Below, in pieces: positions 53,928 to 64,000 of a stretch of 64,000 nt of DNA. A model generated the notes under the pieces. The model was not told where the DNA came from, searched no databases, and saw only the letters and a list, made by a program, of their open reading frames with translations. Positions within the stretch are counted from its first letter, which is position 1; each line of letters starts with the position of its first letter. Position numbers and translations under genes: made by a program. This stretch comes from Phialophora verrucosa (Eukaryota; Ascomycota; Eurotiomycetes; Chaetothyriales; Herpotrichiellaceae), in the NCBI GenBank assembly GCA_002099365.1, contig MSED01000003.1:1-64000 (forward strand), given 5' to 3'.

Positions 53928-54941
53928 CTAGTGACTTTCTTTCTGCTTCCTCAATTCACTGAGCACCCATTTGACGGCATCTCCTGCCAACTCCGGCTTC
54001 CTGACAGGACTGTCATGCCCCCAATCCATCAGCTCCTGGTACAATGCACTCCCGTGCTCGTCGACCAGATCAACCTGCACCTTTACCATTCCATAGATAT
54101 ATAAGCTCCAATCCTCAATGAACCTCCTTGCACCTTTCCTCTGCTCTTCAGAACCGCCTCCGAGTCGGACACCTTCATCATACATCATTCGATAATCTCT
54201 CGCGCTGTTACACCTTACCACGGCCACGTTCCCGCCCCGATAGACATGATCCTCGAGCTGTTTCTTTTCCGCCAATGACCTCGCGCTGGCGTGAGTGTCT
54301 TCTCCCTTTTCCGCGAGTTTCTTGCCCGTCCGCTGACTCGCCTCCAGGGCATGGGTCCATTCGTCGTCGGTCATGCCCGACTCCTCTCGGAGATTCGTCA
54401 ATGCCACCCAGTCGACGCCCTTGCTCACTGCGACCAGATCCGCGCTCGGGATGCGCGGGAACAATGCGAATTCGATCTCTGTACCAGTATCGTACAGGAC
54501 AACGCCAGCAATGACGGCCAGCGGGTTTGCAGGTCGATGCTTCGTAAGCTGAAGATGCAGGAATTCCCGCAGCGGGATTCCTCCATACGAGTGGCCTATC
54601 AAGATGTATGGCGGGGGTACATCGATTCTCTCAAGCAACGCATCGAGATCTTGTGCGGTGCCTTCCGCTGTCAATGGGCCAGCTCTTGAGGGCAATGTGC
54701 TTCGGTCATAGCCCGCTCGATCGTAGAACAGAGTTCGGACGAAGCTGCTGAGGTGCTGTTGGACTTTGACATACGTGGCTGTTGGCCCGCCAGCACCAGT
54801 GAACAGGATCACCACCGGCTCTCCTCGAAGACGGGCCGGTCCTGATGCGGATACGAACAGCGAGACATCTCGTTCTGGAAGGGGTATCAGTGCTGATATC
54901 TCCGACTGGGTCTCCCACGGGTTGTCTTTGTGGATCGTCAT
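53928..54941 (-). CDS. Alpha/beta-hydrolase fold protein
   Basis: A single open frame of 337 codons. VVILFTGAGGPTATYVKVQQ forms the oxyanion loop region. TLFYDRAGYDRSTLPSRAGP and LDALLERIDVPPPYILIGHS lead to the nucleophile elbow GHSYGG (Ser near residue 120). Possible acid and His residues occur later (VVLYDTGTEIEF; ELMDWGHDSPVRKPEL). It has no signal peptide, so probably an intracellular esterase, hydrolase or lactonase. The substrate is not predictable. It converges on the large unrecognised gene and is followed (same strand, upstream) by a sugar-type MFS carrier. Confidence 0.88.
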   Translation of the reverse strand: MTIHKDNPWETQSEISALIPLPERDVSLFVSASGPARLRGEPVVILFTGAGGPTATYVKVQQHLSSFVRTLFYDRAGYDRSTLPSRAGPLTAEGTAQDLDALLERIDVPPPYILIGHSYGGIPLREFLHLQLTKHRPANPLAVIAGVVLYDTGTEIEFALFPRIPSADLVAVSKGVDWVALTNLREESGMTDDEWTHALEASQRTGKKLAEKGEDTHASARSLAEKKQLEDHVYRGGNVAVVRCNSARDYRMMYDEGVRLGGGSEEQRKGARRFIEDWSLYIYGMVKVQVDLVDEHGSALYQELMDWGHDSPVRKPELAGDAVKWVLSELRKQKESH

Positions 54942-55222
54942 TGTTGGTGAAGCCTGATATAGAGGCTAAGCTGGTCAGGACGGCCTCCTGGGCCGCTTCA
55001 TGTACTGTGCGGAAGTTTTGTGCGGTAAGCAAACAGGCAGATAAAGCTGACGAAGACCATACTGAATTAGGAAGGAGATGTAGCCATGCTGTTCGCAGCC
55101 GCTTTTGGAGGGCGGTCGTGCAGATCATATATACTCGACTACAGCTACAGTCGCTCCGAGCAAACCTATGCAGCTTCGACCACCTTTGCGTCTAACAGGG
55201 CTGAGGAGTTAGCCCCAAGGGT

Positions 55223-56982
55223 TCAAGCTTTCATCTCCAGCTCGATGATGTCCGTATTGACAAGACTCTTATCAAGTCTGGCTCTCTCTTCAGCCGAGAG
55301 ATGCGTGATATTAACGGCGACCTCATCTCCGAACTTTTCGGCAATCTCTTCGAGAGCCAACCCCTTGGTTTCCGGGTAGAAAAGGTACATGATCGCTGCT
55401 CCAAACAGCGGGACGATGACGAAGATGAGGTAGTATTTCCAGCCAATATTGTTGAAGGCAACTGGTGCGCACATGGTGTAGATCAAGCTGAAGGCGAACA
55501 ACCCGGAGACGCTAAAGCCGGCGCCCTGAGCACGAATTGAAGTTGGGAAGATTTCGGAGGAGTAGACATATGACGAGGCGTCCATTGAGCCGCCAAAAAA
55601 TGTGACAACTTGGCTCATCAGTAACCACCATTCAGGGCGCTATGGAGAAGCTTACAGAGGTAGAGAAAGAAGACGCCAAATCCATTCCCGATGCGGTTGT
55701 CGGTGCCGCCGTATCTTGCAAGGCAAGCGGTGAAACCGGCAACGGAGATTGAACATCCAACCTAGATCCGTCAAACATCGCACGAGAGATGGGAGGAGCC
55801 AACATACCTGTCCCACAACCATAATGGGAATACGTCCGACTTTATCCAGCAGTAGCGCGTTGACCAAGTTCATGAAGGCCGCCCAGGTATCCCACAGGGC
55901 GTACAGCATTAGGGGCATTGATCCGTAGAGACTGAGGCCATTGTAGAGCAGAACCTGATAGTTGTTAATAACGAGGCAGCCTGTGCTCTGCACCAGACCG
56001 CTGACGTTGTTAGCAGATGCCCGGACAAAATGAGGGGTGTTGACTTACAGAAGTATGAATCCAAAGAGCATGCGCTTCCTGTAGGATTTCCTGGTGAACA
56101 GGAGGATCCAACCCTTGATCCAGCCCTGTCTCCAGCCTTCTCGCTTCTCAAGGTCCAACTGCAGACGAATTTGATACAGTTCTTCACGAGCAATGGTGTC
56201 GTCATCGTCGCCCGGGTGGTGGTGGAGTCGCTTGAGGATCTCAAAACCAGCCTCCTGCCGGTCCGTGGCGACCAAATGGCGAGGAGATTCTGGGACCCAC
56301 CAGGATCCGATCAAGAGTCCCAAGGGTGGAACGATCTGAAGAGCTAGGCACAAGCGCCACTGGGCGACTTGACTCTTCAAAAAGTAACAGCCGTAGCCTG
56401 TCCATCCCGCGAGGCCCTGCACTGGCGTCAGACATAGTTGCATGAAGATCTGGGACAACACCCACATAACCGACGCAGAGGACGAAACCGTGACTGCCGA
56501 CCATTCTTCCCCGGGAGTGGGCCGGAGCGACTTCAGACTGGTATAGTGGGGTGATGACATTGACCATTCCGACGCCCATTCCCATCAAAAAACGAGCGAC
56601 TAGAAACATCGCTATATGGACGGATCCAGCTTGCAGCGCACCCGCCACGATGCAGAGACAGGCAGTGATCTGGATGGATCTTTTCCTGCCCACCTTGTCG
56701 GCCAGCCATGTTATAAGGTAGCAGCCAATGAAGCCACCTCCAGCAAAGAGTCCATTCGTGGCTGACAGAAACCGTTAGCACCAGAATCCGAGTCTCTTTG
56801 CCTATAAGCTCACCGCCAGTAGTCCGCGAACCGCCGCCCGACTTGATATCGATGTCGAAGTACTGGAAAAAGGACGGGAGGCCTATCACGGCGCCGATGA
56901 TAGCAGAGTTATACCCATATGTCAATGAACCGAAGGTCACGATCAGAACGATCAAAAAATTGTAGTTGGTTGTTGTCCCCAT
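55223..56982 (-). CDS. MFS sugar-porter-family transporter
   Basis: A twelve-helix carrier in about six exons. Exon 1 begins MGTTTNYNFLIVLIVTFGSL and includes GYNSAIIGAVIGLPSFFQYF. After the first intron (GTGAGC...TGTCAG) comes ATNGLFAGGGFIGCYLITW, then ADKVGRKRSIQITACLCIVA and FLMGMGVGMVNVITPLYQSE. A second intron joins VLCVGY to GLAGWTGYGCYFLKSQ. PPLGLLIGSWWVPESPRHL is the sugar-porter signature. Later exons give GLVQSTGCLVINNYQVLLYN, NALLLDKVGRIPIMVVGQ, SEIFPTSIRAQGAGFSVSGL and YPETKGLALEEIAEKFGDEV. All introns are short GT-AG with matching phases. Substrate is unknown, likely a mono- or disaccharide. Confidence 0.9.
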
Positions 56983-58204
56983 GGTGCGCTGGTCAAGCGA
57001 TGAACGTGTCCCTGGGTGGATTGATCAGGGGCGCAGTTCCAGACCCAGTCTATATGTTGGCTCTGAAGAGTGTCCAGAAGCGAGCCGCGAAAGGCAGATG
57101 CTCTGGAGATTCTCCAAGCTAGGCGAGCTTGACTCCTTCTTTACCCCGAGACAGGGTATATCAGACGGGGATATGCCTCATTGGTGGATGATGGGCGGAG
57201 TTGGGGTACCCCAGGTCGCGGCAGATGCTGCAGTCAGCCTGCATTTTTGATATAGTGATCTAGATCTAGCTTCAAGCTATGCATAGCTTTGAATCCTACC
57301 GGCTAGCCCCACGACACCACATCTCCGCAAATTTGGGGAAGACAACGCGATACCTCGTACTTATGTTGGAGTGATAGGCAAGCGAAGCACCAGAACGTGA
57401 TACTATCCCCAGCTTGACCGGAGGGAGAAGGCGTGACAGCTGCGATTAAGGAGAAGCTGAAATTTGCGGATGGGGACGCTCGAAGTCGACAGCGCCACGC
57501 TGTGCCTGGCCTCGCCAGTGGAATGAGCTTTTGCAGCAGAGAAAGGGTTGCTGGTTTCTGGGCAGAAGCAGCGAAGATGCTCGCTACGGCGCCGCAGGTG
57601 GGTCTAGCTCAGGATCATTGCCAGCGCAAGCTGAAGAGCGCCCAGCCACGGCCAGCTCTGTGCTCGGCGAGAGGCGGCCGCTGGTGGGATTCACCCATCC
57701 CGTGAGGGCGGTCAAGAGCTGAGGCGGCGAGAGAGATAGTAAAGATGTCCAAGTTAAGTTCGGAAGTGGCGACGAGGTTCAGATATGAGAGGTCTATGCG
57801 GCATGCTGAGTGGGAGCTTCGGGACAGAGCCGCTGCTGTGCTGCTCTGGGCCGTGGCAGCCGATGGCTCCCTTCCTCGTAGCTGTGCAATCACCGCAATG
57901 ATGTCATTCGGGGAATACGATCTCGTGTACTCGTAATTGGCAAGTCTGGTTCAACTACTGCGTAATATTAGCACAGTGACACAAGGAGCCGTCTTGGTTG
58001 AGAAAGAATAATACAGGCGATTCTTTCGAGGTTGTGGCCTCCTACAAGCCACAGACCCGCGCTTTCAAGTGTATACTCCCTTGTACTCCTCTCGCAATGC
58101 ATGAAATCCGCATAACCTGGTAGATGCATCCATCAAATAACTACAGCTCGTTATTGACTTCCCACCAGCAAAAAACTGTCGCGTTCCTTCAAAATTGTAG
58201 ATGT
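56983..58204. other. Intergenic region
   Basis: About 1.2 kb between the sugar carrier start and the stop of the next MFS gene. Plus frames 57433-57705 and 57745-57936 and minus frame 57615-57893 lack motifs. I see no repeat or RNA gene. Confidence 0.4.
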
Positions 58205-60090
58205 TCACATGATGGGTCTGAACCTGGATCTCTCCCTGATCTTCGCACCGTACTTGTAGAAAAGAACAGGTACGGGGAAGAAAACCAAGCAGAGGAATGC
58301 CAAAAGCGACGTCGCCCACGCAACACCGAGGTTGTGGTACATAGCTGGCGCGAAAAGCGGAAAGCCTGCACCGGCAATTGACCGAATGAAAGTGTTGATG
58401 GCAATGGCACTGTTGGAGTAAAAGCCATAACAATCAATGATATAGTTGATTCCTTGCTGCGATATGTCAGCGAAGCCAGAAGCCGGGGAACAGATGCGAC
58501 AAACCCAGAACGTCACAAGACAACCCATCCCGAGCAGAGCGGTGGCGAGCACTTGAGGCACCCAAGTAACATGAGGATTGGAGGTCCTAGTGTCGGTCAG
58601 CCAGTGGTCCAACAACCCCACAAGCTGCAGGACATACCATGCGAACATGAAAAGGCCTATCGGGAGGACAGCGGCTCCGACGACCATCGGAGGGAGTCGT
58701 TCCTCAGGAATCACCTTTCCGTGTTTCCTAAAAGCTCTCGCAAAATTTGTCCTTGTAGAGTACGCAATCAATCCGGTCCCCATCGCAATGCCAACAATAA
58801 AAGCTGCAAAAGGGAGTGAGCCGACACCAGCATTCCAGCCGCGTTGTTCCTGAAATGAAATTGGATACGCTTCGAAGAGAAGGTAAATGATGCCGTATAT
58901 GAAACTCATATACAGCGTGATCAGGGCCAGAATCGGTTCTTGTACAAACATGACGAATGGTCGAACAAGATAAATGTGCGTGATGGTGTTGAAGTCAATC
59001 CGGCTTTCATCTGCTTTGGCATGTAATGCCCAGTTCTTGGTCTCGTAGCGAAGTCGTTTGGCTTTCATTTGCAGTATCCGCGCCGCGGAGGTTTCGGGGA
59101 TCACAGCGAGTCCAATGCATCCGAAGAGCGCCGCCATGATCAGGGTGATCCAGGCTGTCCAGCGCCAGCCGAGATGAGATTGGGTGATGAACCCTCCCAT
59201 GATAGGTCCAGCGACAGGCCCTGTCTTTGCAACCGTCAGAAATATGTCTGGCCCAAGAAAGATACGACTTACAAAAGCCGCAGCCGCAAATACGCAGATG
59301 CCATAAGCCCTCTCAAGAGGTCCCCAGATATCGGCCATTGCTCCTCCTACGATGGCCAATGGAGCCGAGGCAGCGAAGCCTCCAAAGAAGCGACCGAGCA
59401 TGATGGTTTCAACATTCTGAGCAACGGCCACTGGTACTTGAAAGACTGCGAAAACCAGGTAACCGGCAAAGAGTGGAACACGTCGACCGAAGACCTCGGA
59501 TGCTGGGCCAAACTGTAAACCTCCGTCAGCCCATACTGACTACGTAACAGCCGCAACCCATCGTCGAGCTGGAAAAGTCCTCCGGGGGAGAGGGAGACTT
59601 ACGAGGACAGGTCCTAGGACAAACCCGAGCAAAAATAGTGATACTCCGAGAGTCGAGGGCACATAGCCAATATGATACTCCTTCGCCACAGGTTCAATGG
59701 CAACAGCATAGATACTATAGAATTAGTTAGCACCCACCGAAGTCCAATCCAAAGCCAGACAGAAGTGTACCTGCTCGAGAACGTAACCACAAACGTCATC
59801 AAGCCCATCGCAAGAGTGATCCCCCATCGCTTTCCCTTTGACCAATTCTTGGGGTTTTCTGGATCGTTGGGTCCATCGAATTCAACCAGGGAGTCATCGG
59901 CGCCGACTAGCGATCTCGTTGGTACTGCTAAATCAGGGATTCCTCCGCTTTCAAGCTCTTTCTGCGACAGAACGTCACTTGCTGAATCGGTCGGCATGTC
60001 TCTTTTCTCAACCTCTGGAACGTTATCCAGAGTAGCCGTTGAGGCTGAAGAGAATGGTGTCTGTGTTGCTGCAGAGTATTGCCCTTCCAT
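58205..60090 (-). CDS. MFS multidrug / polyamine-type transporter (DHA1 family)
   Basis: A proton antiporter of the fungal DHA1 group. The start at Met 60090 (MEGQYSAATQTPFSSAST) precedes a long acidic N-terminal tail and the hallmark NDPENPKNWSKGKRWGITLA just before helix 1. Exons continue SIYAVAIEPVAKEYHIGYVP then STLGVSLFLLGFVLGPVL, then after an intron FGPASEVFGRRVPLFAGYLV, MLGRFFGGFAASAPLAIVGG and TGPVAGPIMGGFITQSHLGW. Two introns are in-frame (near 59223-59270, and a 63-nt one near 58458-58520), so unspliced reading would insert extra residues. The C-terminal part has FPLFAPAMYHNLGVAWATSL. This group exports drugs, polyamines or metabolites. Confidence 0.9.
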
Positions 60091-61092
60091 TTCGTGTAAG
60101 AAAGCCTTCAATCGAGCTTGCAGGACTGTTGCCCTGCCATAACAGCTGATGGTATCAAGGACCGTATATCTACATTCCTGGAGTTGTTGGAGTCGGCGAT
60201 ACGTCTCCGGCCACCACAATCAACCCCCAGAAGCGCGGCCGCATGGGCGCTGGACTTAAAGCGGTCCGAGATCGGCTATACGGCAGCAGTGAGTACGACG
60301 GTTGTCGGAGGGTTCGAACATGCAACCAAGCTTAGCCGGAAACGATACGTCACCAGCAGTTGCTTGCATCGGGACGATTGTAGCGATAACTGAGACGAAT
60401 CACGGAATCGTGCAGACAAGAAGACGCCCACCTGCGGGTGGAAGAAGCCTCGAATGGCGCGTGCTCAGTTGTTGTAACCGCAGGGAGCACCTTGCGGCTG
60501 GTTGTGTCCCTACCGTTTCCGGTGTCGAGCTTGAGTTCGCATCATTGTTGCGTTCGACAGCTCGTTCCCAAGGTGTTGTCGCATATCATCATTTGGATAG
60601 GCGTGGGTTGCGACGCGAACAGGTGATGGTGTTGTTGTACGATCTGCCAAGTGGGAGGCCCAACAATGTGCGTACGGAGTGACGCGAGACTCTATTTCCG
60701 CCGCTCTAGCGGACTTACAGTACACCTAGCACCGCAATTGCGTGAATAGGACATTTGCAATGTACAAAGCCACAGTCAGAGTGCGATAGGAGCATACGTG
60801 GTAGTATTGCCAAATTAGGCTTTGTACGAACTTCTAGGCTCTGATGAAAAAGCGCAACGTTTCCCAACAAGTCTGCAATTACAGGAAGAAAGCTGGTTCG
60901 GGAGAGTGGAAGTGCAGTGATCCCGAAGCCTATTGCCACGATGTCGGCGAGAGCCTTGGCCGAAAAGCTCCATCGTGTTCGTTCGATTCGAGGACGACTA
61001 GACACGGGGACGTCACGGTCATGATGCAGGTGTCCGTGTTAGAACAATCACAGGGCGGGCATCGCTCTTGAGCGGCTTCCGATACCAGCCTG
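60091..61092. other. Intergenic region
   Basis: About 1 kb from the DHA1 start to the nitrilase-family stop. Frames 60302-60682 (plus) and 60715-61005 (minus) are motif-free. Nothing else is seen; it includes the DHA1 promoter. Confidence 0.4.
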
Positions 61093-62115
61093 CTACACCT
61101 CAGGATACACATCGGTCCTCCTTTGTAGTGGGATGCTCCGTCTCACTTGGTTGGTTGACTCGAGATCAACGTCAACCGTGAGAATGTCAGGTTCCCGAGC
61201 CTGCTCTTTCTCGTCTTCGACATTCTCGACATGGTCCAAACGTCCCGCAATCTGCCCGTTCGGCGTGATGACGATGGTGTCTCCGTAGCTCACACGCCTC
61301 TCGTTGTGTTTGCCGCACTGTGCTGAGGCAATGACCCAGCACTGCGTTTCGATGGCCCTGCATCTCAGCAAGATCTCCCAATGGAGCTTTCCGGTTGGGA
61401 CTGTGAAAGCCGACGGGTAGAGTAAGACGTCAGCGCCGAGCCTACGAAGGCGGAGCGCTGGCTCCGGGAATCGCAGATCAAAGCATATCATACTACCGAT
61501 TTTCCCAAGAGGCATAGAGTATGGTGGCACAATCTCATTCCCCGGTTCAGTCGAGTCACTCTCCTTTAGTCTGGGGCCGTTTGGACGAAGGTCAAGGTCG
61601 AAAAGGTGGAGCTTCTGGTATCGGTGGGCGATATTCCCTTCGTTATCGATCCATATCAGGGTGTTTCGGATGCGCTTTGAGGGAGGATCGGTGGGCTCGT
61701 GGATTCCAACATTGATCGGTAAAGAATGCTCTCTCGCCGCTTTCTGCAGGCCTCTGACGAAGGGACTCTTGGACACATCTTGGCAAAGCTCGACCGATTC
61801 TGCTGGTGACGAGGCAATGTAGTCGGAGGCTTCGGGGAGGAAGAGGGCCTAGGAGACAGGTTCGCTGGTAAGGATCAGGTCGATGTCTTGTCGACGTGGA
61901 CCCTGAGAGACATCAAACGGACAGAAGTATGCGCCTACCTTCGCGCCTGCAGCCACGGCTTTCTGCACTAGCTTCTGGCATTGAGCGAGATTATGGGACA
62001 TGGATGCATTGGAGCATAGCTGACCGATAGCCTGGTAGAGACTTGGTCAGCCATTGTTGGCTCGAAGCGCATGCTGTTGAGCATGGACCAAGGGCCCCCG
62101 TACAGCAAGTACCAT
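61093..62115 (-). CDS. Nitrilase-superfamily amidase (Nit2-like carbon-nitrogen hydrolase)
   Basis: An amidase with the Glu-Lys-Cys catalytic triad: Glu in ALFLPEASDYIAS, Lys in AHRYQKLHLFDLDL, Cys in GSMICFDLRFPEPALRLR. Further conserved blocks are GADVLLYPSAFTVPTGKLHW and RCRAIETQCWVIASAQCGKH. The exons are a tiny first one (62115-62104, MVLA), then 62031 onward (AIGQLCSNASMSHNLAQCQK), an intron GTAGGC...TCCTAG, then ALFLPEASD to the stop at 61093. Without the first exons the protein would lack its Glu, so splicing is important. Length about 285-300 residues, as in the omega-amidase/Nit family. It probably hydrolyses alpha-keto amides or deaminated glutathione (family knowledge). Cytosol or mitochondria. 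Confidence 0.9.
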
Positions 62116-62909
62116 GATGTCGCGCCGGGCGAGGCGGTCCCCTAAAGCAGAGATGCGCAGCGAGGGCAGAAGAGGTGGGCTGAGGAACAGGAAAAGGCCT
62201 CCGTTCATCCGATGACAAAGTTGTGAGAGCTGCTCGCCGAACAACGTCCAGCCGTTCTCGGCAACCCTGCCGTTTCAGGTTGTGCTTGTGGTCTGTCGCC
62301 CAGTTGTCCTCCGCCATGGCACGCATGGCAGCAAGGGCCGCTCATTCTTCCTGTCGTACATCTTCTCACTGCGCCCATCCCAGTCTTCAACGCAGATCAA
62401 ATCAAGACTGAGCTGGATCGGTGCAGGCGCGGTATCGGACCGTTCTCGCGTATGCCGAGGCACTTGTGCCCTACGCACCCCCAGGTCTGGAGCGTGCCAA
62501 CGCTGGCAGTGAACACGGCGGGCGACTGCAGTGTACCACCAAAGGCTGCTGAAGCCAATCAATTCCATCAGAGCTCTCCCCTGCGCTTCCGCATTGCTAT
62601 CATGCGTTTCATAGAAGCCTCTGGACAAAACCTATTGGTATCTTCTCCACGTCTCTTGAACGGTACCCCGCCTTTCAAGCTTTCGACCGAATGATGGCTG
62701 TTGAACATCTGCGGGGGAGCGAGTCTCCCCTATTGACTCGATCAGAAGGCGGGCGGACTATGGACAGTTACAGCCAAGCTGAGCCCGTGTACTATAAAGC
62801 TCGATGTGAAAGTGTTCCGTTTAGAGTACTCCTTTCTCCTTCCGTGCCTGGAAAGGAAACAGAATTTAGTATCTTCTGCCACTGATTGTATCACTTCAAG
62901 CTGTCCATA
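62116..62909. promoter_or_regulatory. Divergent intergenic region with a TATA element for the dehydrogenase
   Basis: About 790 bases between the nitrilase-family start (minus) and the alcohol dehydrogenase start (plus). TATAAA at 62793-62798 lies 112-117 bases upstream of ATG 62910, a typical fungal TATA position. Frames in this interval have no motif. Confidence 0.45.
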
Positions 62910-64000
62910 ATGGCTACAGTTTCGATCCCAAAACAGCAGAAGGCTGCTATCAAACAGGGCGAGGGGGCAGATTCCAAAGCCCCTGTTCAGCAGATCGATG
63001 TGCCAAACCCGGGCCCTACCGAAGTCCTGGTTAAGATCAACTGGTATGTTCCCTTACCTGGGCTGCCTGTCGTACTAACACCCAACCCAGGACTGGACTG
63101 TGTGCTTCTGACAAGTCATTGATCAAGGATGAGTGGGCGTCATTCGGTTTGTCCATGAAGCCAGAGACGAAGGGCATCGCAGGCCACGAAGGTGCTGGTG
63201 TTGTCGTTGCCGTAGGAGATGACATGCACCACAAGTGGAAGGTTGGAGATCGTGCTGGTATCAAATGGGTCTGGAGTACCTGTGGCGAATGCGAGTTTTG
63301 TACGAATGGCGTCGACGAGCTTCATTGCCCTCTGCAGAAGAATTCTGGTTTCAGCGCTGCTGGCACTTTTCAACAGTATGCCTTGAGCGACGGAAGATAC
63401 ACCACTCGAATCCCCGAAGGTGTCTCAGACGAAGAAGCTGGCCCCATCATGTGCGGAGGAGTTACAGCATATACCGCTTGCAAGCGGAGCGCTGTGAAAC
63501 CCGGGCAATGGATCGTGAGTATAGTCATCTGGCATTCGGAACCTGCTGAACGACAAATAGGTATTGCCTGGCGCGGGCGGTGGGTTAGGGCATTTTGGCG
63601 TACAGTATGCCAAAGCTATGGTATGTTTGAGATTTCATGGTCTCTGCGGCCCGCTAACGTGATGGCTTAGGGCATGAGGGTGATCGCCATTGATGGCGGT
63701 GACGAGAAGCGCGACCTCTGCAAACGACTGGGCGCCGAAGAGTTCATCGACTTCACCAAGACTCAAGACATCGCTGCCGAGGTCATGAGAATCACGAAAT
63801 ATGGAGCTCATGGAGTAATTGTGACGGCAGCCACCAAGGAGGCTTATGCGTCTGCACCGGGATTGCTCCGTCCAGGTGGCACGGTCGTGGCCGTTGGCTT
63901 ACCGAAAGATCCAACAGTCTTAGCGGGCGCTCCTCCTCTGTTGTTGTGCCTGAAGAAATTGAACATTGTGGGTAGTGTTGTTGGGACGCTGAAAGATGTG
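62910..64000 (+). CDS. Zinc-dependent alcohol dehydrogenase, cut by the window end
   Basis: A medium-chain dehydrogenase of the fungal ADH1-type. Exon 1 (MATVSIPKQQKAAIKQGEGA ... VLVKINW) joins across an intron (63043-63090) to TGLCASDKSLIKDEW, with the catalytic-zinc Cys. Then GIAGHEGAGVVVAVG (zinc His), the structural-zinc cluster CGECEFCTNGVDELHC, and GPIMCGGVTAYTACKRSAVK. Two further introns (from 63513 and 63623) lead to VLPGAGGGLGHFGVQYAKAM, the NAD-binding GxGxxG, followed by GMRVIAIDGGDEKRDLCKRL. The frame is open to base 64000, so the last part of the protein is outside. It interconverts alcohols and aldehydes with NAD; substrate unknown. Confidence 0.93.

Noticed and set aside
1..64000. 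Backbone secondary-metabolite synthase (PKS, NRPS, terpene cyclase)
   Set aside because: No ketosynthase, adenylation-condensation or terpene cyclase motifs were seen; the only AMP-binding enzyme is the acetoacetyl-CoA synthetase.

Overview
The window starts at a chromosome end of a filamentous ascomycete (Pezizomycotina). Bases 1-118 are CCCTAA telomere repeats reading inward, followed by about 1.7 kb of AT-rich, repeat-filled DNA. Two repeat copies there differ mostly by C-to-T and G-to-A changes, the signature of repeat-induced point mutation (RIP). From about 1.82 kb the sequence is normal-GC and gene-rich. Genes carry short introns (42-63 nt, mostly GT-AG). The many Zn2Cys6 regulators and MFS carriers are typical of Pezizomycotina subtelomeres. 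I cannot assign a class or genus from the sequence alone.

Layout. (1) 1.8-11.8 kb: acyl-CoA module with acyl-CoA thioesterase II, an AidB-like acyl-CoA dehydrogenase, acetoacetyl-CoA synthetase and a Zn2Cys6 regulator broken by a one-base frameshift. The dehydrogenase and the synthetase are divergent and share a 396-bp upstream region. (2) 12.2-18.3 kb: amine module with a GABA-type APC permease, a divergent flavin amine oxidase and a Zn2Cys6 regulator. (3) 20.1-37.5 kb: organic-acid module with an L-lactate dehydrogenase-type enzyme, a metal-dependent cyclase, an ACS-family MFS carrier, a Zn2Cys6 regulator, a fused LeuC-LeuD-type dehydratase, a sugar-type MFS carrier and a C2H2 plus Zn2Cys6 regulator. 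(4) 38.0-43.3 kb: a GPI-anchored NTF2-like secreted protein, a TPR protein and a secreted protein of unknown function. (5) 44.4-53.6 kb: a decayed GNAT gene, then a divergent pair of large unrecognised genes (about 0.57 and 1.2 thousand residues) separated by a 2-kb intergenic region. This pair is the best candidate for an undescribed system. (6) 53.9-64.0 kb: alpha/beta hydrolase, two MFS carriers, a nitrilase-superfamily amidase and a zinc alcohol dehydrogenase running off the window.

The arrangement (enzyme, carrier and pathway-type regulator repeated several times) suggests a mosaic of small catabolic clusters for lipids or ketone acids, amines and hydroxy acids or sugars. A second theme is broken reading frames. 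At least five otherwise well-conserved genes need a single-base frame change, mostly next to short homopolymers, which points either to assembly indels or to subtelomeric gene decay.
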